From the NCBI GenBank assembly GCA_048264105.1, contig JBLXDJ010000002.1:620001-684000 (forward strand): 64,000 bases of DNA, read 5' to 3'. This stretch comes from Oceanospirillum sp048264105 (GTDB lineage: Bacteria; Pseudomonadota; Gammaproteobacteria; Pseudomonadales; Halomonadaceae). The position numbers and the translations under genes are program-made. Under the pieces are notes generated by a model. The model searched no databases, had not been told where the DNA came from, and saw only the letters and a list, made by a program, of their open reading frames with translations. This document shows positions 33,158-40,944 of this stretch, piece after piece (positions within the stretch are counted from its first letter, which is position 1; every line of letters begins with the position of its first letter).

Positions 33158-34372
33158 ATGGCGCTGAGTGCGTACTGGCCTCTGTCATCGGTTTATTTTT
33201 TCTACTTTGCGGTCCTGGGGGCAACGAATCCGTACTGGGGGTTGTACCTGCAGTCTCTGGGCTTTGGAGCCGAGGATATTGGCGCGCTGATGGCGATCTT
33301 TATCGCTACCAAACTGATTGCACCAAACCTCTGGAGTTACTGGGCCGATCGCAGAGATGCCCATATCCCCGTCATGCGGCTGGGGGCTCTGTTAACCCCC
33401 CTTTGTTTTCTGACGGTGTATCTGCAGCAGGGCTTCTGGACGATGGCTGTTGCGATGATGCTGTACAGCTTTTTCTGGAATGCCATTCTGCCGCAATATG
33501 AGGTGATCACCTTAAAAGCGATCAAGGGGCAGGAGGAACGGTACAGTCAGATTCGTTTATGGGGTTCTGTCGGTTTTATTGTTGCGGTTGCCGGTCTTGG
33601 CTGGATGCTGGACTGGGTTGATGTCCGTTGGTTGCCAGCCAGTATTCTGCTGATTATGTCGCTGATGGCGGCGGTTTCCTGGTGGATTCCTGAAAAGGCT
33701 GTCTCCGGTCGTGGTCAGGAGGGCGGGGCAGAAGATGCTGATCCGGCGAATAACGCATCGCAGACAGAGGGCGCATTAAGTTTCTGGCAGAGTTTGCAGC
33801 AACCTCCGGTGTGGGTGTTTTTGCTGGCCGTGATCCTGATGCAGATCTCCCATGGTCCTTATTACACCTTTTTCTCTATCTATATGGAGGAGATTGGCTA
33901 TAGTCGTAGTCTGATCGGCTTGCTATGGTCATTAGGTGTAATGGCTGAAGTGATCCTGTTTGCCATAATGCATCTGCTGCTCTGGCGTTTTAAAGCGGAA
34001 CACTTGCTGATCGTCAGTCTTGTTCTGGCGGCTGTACGCTGGAGTGTTGTCGGCTACTTTGCAGACTATCTGCTGCTACTTTTGGTATCACAGCTGTTAC
34101 ATGCAGCGTCTTTTGGCAGCTTTCACGCGGCATCCATTGCCCTGGTGCAGCGATTTTTTAAAGGCGGGACGGCGGCGCAGGGGCAGGCTGTATACAGCAG
34201 TTTAGGCTTTGGCGTAGGCGGAGCGATAGGTGCCTGGGGTAGTGGTTTGATCTGGCTTCAGATCGGTCCTCAGGGGAGTTATCTGCTTGCCTCGCTGGCG
34301 GCAGGTTTTGGTGCTGTTTTCATGCTGTTGTCTTTACGAAAGCACCGTCATTACTGGGCTGCGGATAATTGA
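33158..34372 (+). CDS. MFS transporter (HcaT / 3-phenylpropionate permease-like)
   Basis: Major facilitator protein of 404 residues with twelve hydrophobic helices and a longer central loop (residues about 185-210, acidic). The N-terminus SVYFFYFAVLGATNPYWGLY and the motif NLWSYWADRRDAHIPVMRLG between helices 2 and 3 match the MFS_1_like group that includes HcaT and LacY-type proton symporters. The substrate is not determinable. The ATG has AGGTG 9 bases upstream. It lies after the aroC terminator and 130 bases before the PHA cluster, whose promoter occupies that gap. Confidence 0.85.
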   Translation: MALSAYWPLSSVYFFYFAVLGATNPYWGLYLQSLGFGAEDIGALMAIFIATKLIAPNLWSYWADRRDAHIPVMRLGALLTPLCFLTVYLQQGFWTMAVAMMLYSFFWNAILPQYEVITLKAIKGQEERYSQIRLWGSVGFIVAVAGLGWMLDWVDVRWLPASILLIMSLMAAVSWWIPEKAVSGRGQEGGAEDADPANNASQTEGALSFWQSLQQPPVWVFLLAVILMQISHGPYYTFFSIYMEEIGYSRSLIGLLWSLGVMAEVILFAIMHLLLWRFKAEHLLIVSLVLAAVRWSVVGYFADYLLLLLVSQLLHAASFGSFHAASIALVQRFFKGGTAAQGQAVYSSLGFGVGGAIGAWGSGLIWLQIGPQGSYLLASLAAGFGAVFMLLSLRKHRHYWAADN

Positions 34373-34418
34373 TGATAGGAATCAATGTTGTGACTGATAA
34401 GTACTGTTTGGTCGCAAG

Positions 34419-34456
34419 TATAATCATTGTGCAGTTGCAACATAGTGATACTGCAC
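34419..34456 (+). promoter_or_regulatory. Promoter -10 and downstream dyad before the PHA cluster
   Basis: TATAAT at 34419-34424 is followed by an inverted repeat GTGCAGT (34429-34435) and ACTGCAC (34450-34456) with a 14-base spacer. The dyad would straddle the transcription start, a common position for a repressor operator. A PhaR-type granule regulator is a candidate because its sites are rich in TGC/GCA, but this is inference. Confidence 0.4.
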
Positions 34457-34502
34457 GTTACATTAGACACAGCAACGCCCTATTTGGGGAAAGGAGATTG
34501 CC

Positions 34503-34745
34503 ATGAAGGTGAACATCGAAGTCGATATGACGCCTGAAGAGTTTCGTAAGGCGATGGGTCTTCCGGATGTGCAGAAGTTTCAGGAAGAACTGGTGGCGAA
34601 AATTCGTCAGCAGATGGAAGAGGGCGTTGAAGGCTATGAGCCTTTAGCTCTTATGAAGCCTTTTATCAGCCAGGGTTTTGATTCTGTTGAGACGTATCAA
34701 AAAATGATGATGCAGATGCTTAACAGTTACACCCAGCAAAAATAA
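34503..34745 (+). CDS. DUF6489 family small protein
   Basis: Small soluble protein of 80 residues, matching the DUF6489 family as far as I recognise it (MTPEEFRKAMGLPDVQKFQEEL with a Met-rich, helical C-terminus MKPFISQGFDSVETYQKMM). AAGGAG lies 6 bases before the ATG. It leads the phasin and PHA synthase genes. Predicted to be mostly helical and amphipathic, so binding to granules or to the phasin is plausible but only inferred from position. Confidence 0.72.
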   Translation: MKVNIEVDMTPEEFRKAMGLPDVQKFQEELVAKIRQQMEEGVEGYEPLALMKPFISQGFDSVETYQKMMMQMLNSYTQQK

Positions 34746-34802
34746 AATACGCTTCAAAGCAAAATGGAATGTTCTAATAGAGATAGGGAAGCGACAGGGA
34801 GA

Positions 34803-34841
34803 CAATCTGCACTTTATAGCACCGGATGTGTTCGCAGATTG
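34803..34841. repeat. 8-bp inverted repeat upstream of the phasin gene
   Basis: CAATCTGC (34803-34810) and GCAGATTG (34834-34841) are exact complements 23 bases apart, in the 239-base gap between DUF6489 and the phasin. It may be a weak hairpin or an operator. A second dyad (GGCACA..TGTGCC near 34866-34892) lies just after. Confidence 0.35.
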
Positions 34842-34984
34842 AAATACGCTGAGTTTATTAACGCCGGGCACAGCGACAATTTCGTTTTGTGCCGTGCAAT
34901 ATGAATGCCTCCTGGATGTAATCATATTGACACTTGGCTAGCCATAAAATTGATCAAGTCGATAATCGAAAAAAGGAATACACC

Positions 34985-35389
34985 ATGCAAGACAATATTA
35001 TGAACGCGTTTGCTGAACAGACTAAAAACATGTATGCACCTATGCGTAAAATGAATTCGCTGATGGTTGAAAACATGGAAAAAATGACTGAGTTTCAGAT
35101 CGAAGCTCTGAAGTCATACAGCAAAATGGGCGTGAACCAGCTGAAAAATGCGACCGAAATTAAAGATGCTGAGTCTGTACGTGACTTCACGGCATCTCAG
35201 GCTGAGCTGATGAGCACTCTGAGCAAGAAAGTTCTGGAAGATGCGAAGAGCATGGCCGATATGACCATGGAATTTAAGCAGGAAGTTGAAAAGATTGTTG
35301 AAGAGTCCCGTACTTCAGCAACGGCAGCTGCAGCGCCTGCTGCAGAAGCTAAGCCAGCGGCAAAAGGCCGTAGCTCTGCTTCAGCTTAA
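34985..35389 (+). CDS. Phasin family protein
   Basis: Phasins coat polyhydroxyalkanoate granules. The protein has 134 residues: long amphipathic helices (MEKMTEFQIEALKSYSKMG, SQAELMSTLSKKVLEDAK) and an Ala/Lys-rich tail. FTASQAELMST is typical of the phasin_2 family. I start at the ATG at 34985 with AGGAA 8 bases upstream; the frame continues to 34934 without a ribosome-binding site. It lies between DUF6489 and phaC. A terminator between phasin and phaC means the phasin can be made in excess of the synthase. Confidence 0.88.
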   Translation: MQDNIMNAFAEQTKNMYAPMRKMNSLMVENMEKMTEFQIEALKSYSKMGVNQLKNATEIKDAESVRDFTASQAELMSTLSKKVLEDAKSMADMTMEFKQEVEKIVEESRTSATAAAAPAAEAKPAAKGRSSASA

Positions 35390-35405
35390 TCCGCTGAATG
35401 TTTCA

Positions 35406-35433
35406 AGAGGGCCGCATTAGCGGCCTTCTTTTT
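35406..35433 (+). terminator. Intrinsic terminator after the phasin gene
   Basis: GGCCGC, loop ATTA, GCGGCC, then TTCTTTTT. Partial read-through would reach phaC. Confidence 0.75.
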
Positions 35434-35511
35434 CTCCTCCCTTCCGATTACATGCTTGTCGAAAGACACCAGGGATGACCCGGTCTTTTTCAGGCCAAGT
35501 GAGGTATGCTC

Positions 35512-37350
35512 ATGAGTGAACAGAGCACAGATTCAACGGATTACATCTACGATCCCGCTGAGTTGGCGGATTTTATTACCAACGCCAACAGCCAATACCA
35601 GAAACTTATCGAACAACTGATGTCCCGTCAGGGCATGAGTGATCCATCCCTCTCTATCTTCTTTGATGTTTCAGAATCTTTTCAGAAGATGTCTGAGCAA
35701 CTCGCCGTAAACCCGATGGTTATTTATGAAGAGCAGATGAATCTGTGGAAAAGTCAGATTCAGCTTTGGCAAAATGCTGCTCGCCAGATGATGGGTGAAA
35801 CGGTTGAACCCGTTGTTGAACCGGCGAAAGATGATCGTCGCTTTAATGATGGTGAGTGGGTTGAAAACGCACTATTCGATTTTATCAAGCAGTCCTACCT
35901 GCTGTTTGCCCGCAGTATCTTTAATATTGTGCACAATATTGAAGGTCTGAGCCCCCACGCTCACCAGACCATTGACTTCCATACGCGTCAGTTTGTGAAC
36001 GCTATGAGCCCGAGTAACTTCGTGGCCACTAATCCTGAAGTTCTGCGTCGCACCTTTGAAACCAAAGGTCGCAACCTGATTCAGGGTATGGAGCAGCTGG
36101 TTGAAGATCTGAAAGCCAGTCGTGATGGTCTGAATGTCGCTATGACAGATCGTACTGCGTTTAAACCCGGTGAAAATGTTGCCAGCACCCCGGGCGAGGT
36201 TGTTTACCAGAATGACCTGATGCAGCTGATCCAGTACAAGCCGACCACTGAAAAAGTCTTTAAGACGCCGCTGCTGATCGTTCCACCCTGGATCAACAAG
36301 TATTACATTCTTGATCTGCGCTCCAGTAATTCACTGGTGAAGTGGCTGGTTGATCAGGGGCACACCGTATTTATTGTTTCCTGGGTGAATCCCGGTCCTT
36401 CTCTGCGTGACAAAGGTTTTGAAAACTACATGCTGGAAGGTCCACTGGAAGCGATTGATGCGATTGAGCAGGCAACCGGTGAGAAAGAGGTTAACGTCAT
36501 CTCTTATTGCATCGGCGGTACGCTGACCGCATCTACGCTGGCCTATATGGCGGCGAAGAACGATAAGCGTGTGAAGTCTGCAACCTATATGGCGACTCTG
36601 CAGGACTTTACCGATCCCGGTGAAATTGGTGTCTTCATCAATGAAGCCACGCTGGCCGGTATTGAGCGTCAGCTGGATCGTGATGGCTATCTGGATGGCC
36701 GCGCGATGTCTTTCAGCTTTAACCTGTTGCGTGAAAATGACCTCTTCTGGTCATTCTTTATCAACAACTACCTGAAAGGCGAACGTCCGGCAGCATTTGA
36801 CCTGCTGTACTGGAATACAGACAGCACCAACATGCCGGCGGCGATGCACAAGTTCTACCTGCGCAATATGTATCTGGAAAATAACCTGATCAAGCCAGGT
36901 GGCATTACCCTGAATGAGACACCTATTGATCTGAGTAAGATCAAAACACCGGTGTATTTCGTATCGACCATTCAGGACCATATCGCCAAGTGGACCTCGA
37001 CCTATAAAGGCGCTCAGGTGCATTCCGGGCCGGTTAAGTTTGTACTGGCAGGCTCCGGCCATATCGCCGGTATCGTGAATCCGCCAACCAAAGAGAAGTA
37101 TGGTTTCTGGACCAACGATAAGCTGGCCGATACACCTGATGCGTGGTTCGCCGGTGCTGAGAAGCACCCGGGTTCCTGGTGGCCAAACTGGCAGGAATGG
37201 AGCACGTCGAACAAGTACGCTGACCCTAAAACAATGGTTGCAGCCCGTGAACCGGGTGCCGGTAAGCTGAAAGTGATTGAAGCGGCTCCGGGTACTTATG
37301 CGACTTTACGCATCACCGATGTGCTTAAGGCTGAAGCGGTCGCTGACTGA
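35512..37350 (+). CDS. phaC: Class I poly(3-hydroxyalkanoate) synthase
   Basis: Polymerises 3-hydroxyacyl-CoA into storage polyester at granules. Length 612 residues fits class I enzymes. The N-terminal domain (helical, about 1-200) is followed by the alpha/beta hydrolase catalytic domain. The catalytic triad is predicted as Cys333 in SYCIGGTLTAST, Asp489 in TIQDHIAKW and His517 in GSGHIAGIVNPP. The nucleophile box normally reads GxCxG; here the first Gly is Ser. ATG at 35512 has GAGG 7 bases upstream, better than the ATG two codons earlier. No phaA or phaB is adjacent, so monomer genes lie elsewhere. Confidence 0.95.
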   Translation: MSEQSTDSTDYIYDPAELADFITNANSQYQKLIEQLMSRQGMSDPSLSIFFDVSESFQKMSEQLAVNPMVIYEEQMNLWKSQIQLWQNAARQMMGETVEPVVEPAKDDRRFNDGEWVENALFDFIKQSYLLFARSIFNIVHNIEGLSPHAHQTIDFHTRQFVNAMSPSNFVATNPEVLRRTFETKGRNLIQGMEQLVEDLKASRDGLNVAMTDRTAFKPGENVASTPGEVVYQNDLMQLIQYKPTTEKVFKTPLLIVPPWINKYYILDLRSSNSLVKWLVDQGHTVFIVSWVNPGPSLRDKGFENYMLEGPLEAIDAIEQATGEKEVNVISYCIGGTLTASTLAYMAAKNDKRVKSATYMATLQDFTDPGEIGVFINEATLAGIERQLDRDGYLDGRAMSFSFNLLRENDLFWSFFINNYLKGERPAAFDLLYWNTDSTNMPAAMHKFYLRNMYLENNLIKPGGITLNETPIDLSKIKTPVYFVSTIQDHIAKWTSTYKGAQVHSGPVKFVLAGSGHIAGIVNPPTKEKYGFWTNDKLADTPDAWFAGAEKHPGSWWPNWQEWSTSNKYADPKTMVAAREPGAGKLKVIEAAPGTYATLRITDVLKAEAVAD

Positions 37351-37373
37351 TCTCTGAGTAAGGCCTGTTATAC

Positions 37374-37404
37374 AAAACCCACTGTTTACAGTGGGTTTTT
37401 TTTT
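37374..37404 (+). terminator. Intrinsic terminator of phaC
   Basis: AAAACCCACTG, loop TTTA, CAGTGGGTTTT and a run of T. Ends the PHA cluster 24 bases after the phaC stop. Confidence 0.92.
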
Positions 37405-37500
37405 GCCTGAAAGTGGTATTATGAATATTAGATACACGGTTGTTTTTCATCTTTATATTTGTGTATCGGTTTCTAACTTTCCGGTGACTTGAGGGTGCGG

Positions 37501-39789
37501 ATGGAAGATCGTTTTATTGTAGGTGCCAAAAAAGGCCTTAACCTGATCCTCACCCTGACCGTATTTTCAGGGCTGATCTACCTGAGCTTCTTTTACAGTG
37601 CTCAGGTTGCCCGTCAGAAAAGCGCCGAAGTGGCCAGTCACTTTGCGGCGTCAGCCAACCAGCTGTCTGACCTTCTCCATGAAAAGGTGAAGCCTTTTCC
37701 TCTCTTATTGCGTTCTGCCCGTGGTGTGGTTCTGGGTGATCAGGAGCTGACACCTGATCGCTGGAGCCGCTTTGTTGATTCACTTGATCTTGATTACCGT
37801 GCGTTTGGCATCATCGGACTGACCTTTACCGAAAGCGTAACGGAGGGTGAGCGGGCGGCCTATCTGCAAAGTAAGCGCCGGATATTCCCTGATTTTAAGA
37901 TCTTTCCTGCCGGGCAGCGGGATGAATATATGCCGGTTCTGTTTTTAGCGCCTGAAGCGGTATCCGCTAAAGTTCGGGGCTTTGATATCGGGGTTGAAGA
38001 GCATCGCCGTAACGCCGCGCATCGGGCAAAAGCACTGGGCAGTATGGCTTTGAGTCAACCGATCTCTCTGTTACCGACAGAAACCCAGTCGCTGGATTAT
38101 CTTCTGCTGCTTCCGGTGTATGAAGAAAACAGTAAAAAGCGCGCGGGTGGTTTCCGGGGCTGGACAACCCTTGGTTTCTCAATGAGTCGACTTGTTGATC
38201 AGGCGATGATCACCGCTGGTGAAGGGCTGCATATTGAGTTGATTGACCGTCGTCTGGATGACGGTGTGATCTACCGCTCAGGCCCCAAAATAAGCGGGAA
38301 CAGTGAGTTAATGCTGAATACCGGCCTAGCGCTAGGTGATCGCCAGTTGGATCTGAAGATTACACCGGCGGCGGATGGTCTGTTTGATGTGGTCGCTCAC
38401 AAGTACGACCAGCACACATTACTGACCATGCTGCTACTGAGCCTCATGGTGACCATTGTTGTCCTGTTACTGCTGAACAGTCGCTTTGCTGCGGTTCGGA
38501 TGGCGAATCGTTTGCTGGATCGGTTTTCCGAAAGTGAAAGCCGATACCGGTCACTGTTTGAGCTTTCCCCTGAAGCGATCATTATCCACCGTGATGGCCG
38601 CATCCTGATGGCTAATGAGGCGGCCCAGAAGCTGATGGGGGTTAAGGTCCGGGCGATGATGATTAATCGTGACATTATGGATTTTGTCGACGACGCTTCA
38701 AAAGAACTGGTGACAAAGCGGATGGCGACAGTTCGGGAAAGCGGCAACCTGCCCTTTGTTGAAGAAACATTGAAACGTCAGGACGGATCAACGTTTCTGG
38801 CTGAAGTCTCCGGTGCGATGATTCAGTTTGAGGATCAGCCTGCAGTACAGGTTTTGTTCCGTGATATCTCCTCCGAGCAGGAGATCCGCTATGAAGCCCA
38901 GATCTCCCGCGCGGTCTTCCGGTACTCCAGTGAGCCGATGATGGTGACCGATGCGAATGGCATTATCACGCTGGTGAATCCTGCCTTTACCGAAACTACG
39001 GGCTTTTCGCAGAATGAGGTTCAGGGCCTGAAGGCTTCGGTGCTCTCTTCCGGCTATCACGATGATAGCTTTTATCAGGGGATGTGGCTGGCGCTGATGA
39101 CCCAAGGCGAGTGGGAGGGTGAGATCACCAATCGCCGGAAAGACGGTGAACTTTATATACAGCGCACTCATATTTCCGCCATTCGCAATGGCCGGGGCGA
39201 GATTACCCAATATATCTGCGTGATGGGCGATATTACCGAGCAAAAGCAGGAGCTTGAAAAGATACGTTTTCAGGCGATGCATGATCCTCTGACCGGTCTG
39301 CCTAACCGGGCTTCTTTTATCGCGGAGGCCCGGAATCTGCTGGAAGCTGCCCGACAAGGTGAGCAGAAAGTGGCAGCACTCTTTATCGATCTGGATGGTT
39401 TTAAGCCGGTTAATGACACCTACGGGCATTTGGTGGGCGATCAGCTGCTGGTTGCTATTGCTGAACGCCTGTCGGGCTTTGTGAGTCAGCAGGGTGTTGT
39501 TGCCCGTGTCGGTGGCGATGAGTTTTTGGTTCTGTTGAATAAGATAGGTGCATCCGATGAGGTGTTGGTGGCCGCAGAAGAGTTAAGCGCGGTGATCAGT
39601 GAGCCTTTAACAATTAATGGCTCAGATGTTTCCGTCGGGGCCAGTGTTGGTGTCGCTGTCTATCCCGATCATGCTCAGCACGAGTTGGCGCTGATCGATC
39701 AGGCTGATAAAGCGATGTATGCGGCGAAAACATCAGGCAAAGGCACGGCCCGTATGGCTGCTCAGGTGTTGGCTGAGTCAGCAGAATAA
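37501..39789 (+). CDS. CHASE-PAS-PAS-GGDEF diguanylate cyclase
   Basis: Sensor cyclase of 762 residues. Order: N-terminal membrane helix; extracytoplasmic CHASE domain (about 45-270, with YRAFGIIGLTFTESV and QPISLLPT); second helix (TMLLLSLMVTIVVLLLLNS, near 310); two PAS domains (RYRSLFELSPEAIIIHRDG and FRYSSEPMMVTDANGIITLV); GGDEF domain starting MHDPLTGLPNRASF. The active loop RVGGDEF is canonical. No RxxD I-site precedes it, so product inhibition is unlikely at that site. No EAL domain. ATG at 37501 follows GAGGG; an in-frame TTG at 37489 is unlikely. Follows phaC on the same strand, after a terminator. Confidence 0.9.
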   Translation: MEDRFIVGAKKGLNLILTLTVFSGLIYLSFFYSAQVARQKSAEVASHFAASANQLSDLLHEKVKPFPLLLRSARGVVLGDQELTPDRWSRFVDSLDLDYRAFGIIGLTFTESVTEGERAAYLQSKRRIFPDFKIFPAGQRDEYMPVLFLAPEAVSAKVRGFDIGVEEHRRNAAHRAKALGSMALSQPISLLPTETQSLDYLLLLPVYEENSKKRAGGFRGWTTLGFSMSRLVDQAMITAGEGLHIELIDRRLDDGVIYRSGPKISGNSELMLNTGLALGDRQLDLKITPAADGLFDVVAHKYDQHTLLTMLLLSLMVTIVVLLLLNSRFAAVRMANRLLDRFSESESRYRSLFELSPEAIIIHRDGRILMANEAAQKLMGVKVRAMMINRDIMDFVDDASKELVTKRMATVRESGNLPFVEETLKRQDGSTFLAEVSGAMIQFEDQPAVQVLFRDISSEQEIRYEAQISRAVFRYSSEPMMVTDANGIITLVNPAFTETTGFSQNEVQGLKASVLSSGYHDDSFYQGMWLALMTQGEWEGEITNRRKDGELYIQRTHISAIRNGRGEITQYICVMGDITEQKQELEKIRFQAMHDPLTGLPNRASFIAEARNLLEAARQGEQKVAALFIDLDGFKPVNDTYGHLVGDQLLVAIAERLSGFVSQQGVVARVGGDEFLVLLNKIGASDEVLVAAEELSAVISEPLTINGSDVSVGASVGVAVYPDHAQHELALIDQADKAMYAAKTSGKGTARMAAQVLAESAE

Positions 39790-39831
39790 CCTCCGGACTG
39801 ACTGAGAGGGCTGCTCAACGACGGCTCAGGC

Positions 39832-40716
39832 TTATGGCGTCAGCGGGTCTTTATTCTGCTCCAGTAGCTGAATCATTTTTTGTCCGGCATTGGAAAGCGT
39901 CCGTTCTTTGTGGAACAGATAGCCCAGAGGCCGGGTGATGTTGACATCCGGCAGGGGGATAACGTTCATACTGTGATCGATCAGAGTATCCGGCAGCAGG
40001 CTCCAGCCCAGGCCAATGGACACCATCATTTTCAGGGTTTCCATATAGTTGGTGGATAGCGCCACATTCAGGGTTTGATTCTCCCGGGCAAAGGCATTTT
40101 CGACGATGCCGCGTGTGAAGGTCTGAAAGCCCGGCAACACCGCATCGAAATGGGTCAGCTCGTTTAAACTCACCTCTTCATATTGGTTCAGAGGGTGATC
40201 CTTAGATACCACCAGCTTCAGATGGTCTGTCCAGACCGGTACCACTTTCAGACTGCTGTTGGTTTGGGGTGATAACGTGACCACCGCCAGTTCCAGTTTG
40301 CCCTGCAGTATGCCCTCATAGGCCTGTTCCGAATCCAGAAAGCGCATATCCAGTTTTACCTGCGGGTGCTGATGGGTGAAGGCTTTCAGCACAGGGGGAA
40401 GCCGGTGCAGACCAATATGGTGACTGGTGGCCAGCACCAGAGAGCCTGTCACCTCGCCATTCAGGTTGTTCAGTAATCTTCGGGTATCCTCCAGCTCAAT
40501 CAATACGTTCTGTGCCCTGGGCATTAATGCCTGCCCGGCTTCCGTCAGATGAGTCTGCCGACCGATACGGTCAAAGAGCCTGCAATTCAGCTGCTGTTCC
40601 AGATTGGCGATCCGTTTGGAAATGGCGGGTTGTGTCAGGTGCAGCAGTTCAGCCGCCCGGGAGAAGGAGCCGGTTTCGGCGACGGTAATAAAAGCGTGCA
40701 GTGATTGAGTGTCCAT
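39832..40716 (-). CDS. LysR family transcriptional regulator divergent from leuC
   Basis: LysR-type regulator of 294 residues: an N-terminal winged helix-turn-helix (SLHAFITVAETGSFSRAAEL, LTQPAISKRIANLEQQLNCR) and a C-terminal effector domain of the periplasmic-binding-protein type. The effector is unknown. Its divergence from leuCDB, and a similar LysR gene next to leuC in Pseudomonas as I recall, suggest it regulates the leucine genes, perhaps in response to a pathway intermediate. This is inference. The target site would be in the 228-base gap with leuC. Confidence 0.88.
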   Translation of the reverse strand: MDTQSLHAFITVAETGSFSRAAELLHLTQPAISKRIANLEQQLNCRLFDRIGRQTHLTEAGQALMPRAQNVLIELEDTRRLLNNLNGEVTGSLVLATSHHIGLHRLPPVLKAFTHQHPQVKLDMRFLDSEQAYEGILQGKLELAVVTLSPQTNSSLKVVPVWTDHLKLVVSKDHPLNQYEEVSLNELTHFDAVLPGFQTFTRGIVENAFARENQTLNVALSTNYMETLKMMVSIGLGWSLLPDTLIDHSMNVIPLPDVNITRPLGYLFHKERTLSNAGQKMIQLLEQNKDPLTP

Positions 40717-40766
40717 GGGCTGTCTCTTCTTGTTCTTTTGGTCTTGCGGGTGTCCGGTTACAAGCG

Positions 40767-40818
40767 GCCAGCAACCCGGTCTTGCTGGCGAGTGGTTTAG
40801 CTAAGTATAACCAATTGG
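40767..40818. promoter_or_regulatory. Dyads in the LysR-leuC intergenic region
   Basis: GCCAGCAA (40767-40774) and TTGCTGGC (40782-40789) form a perfect 8-bp inverted repeat with a 7-base spacer near the LysR start. Further on, CCAATTGG (40811-40818) is a palindrome within ATAACCAATTGGAAT. LysR proteins bind such dyads (T-N11-A); which one is used here is not known. Confidence 0.4.
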
Positions 40819-40944
40819 AATCTAATAGATAAAAAATATGAATTTGTGTTATCGCTGCAGCGCTTATAAACTGGTATTAATCACCCGAACAGCAAAACGA
40901 TATTAAAACAGGGTGAACCCATATAGGCATGAGGAGTTAGGCAG

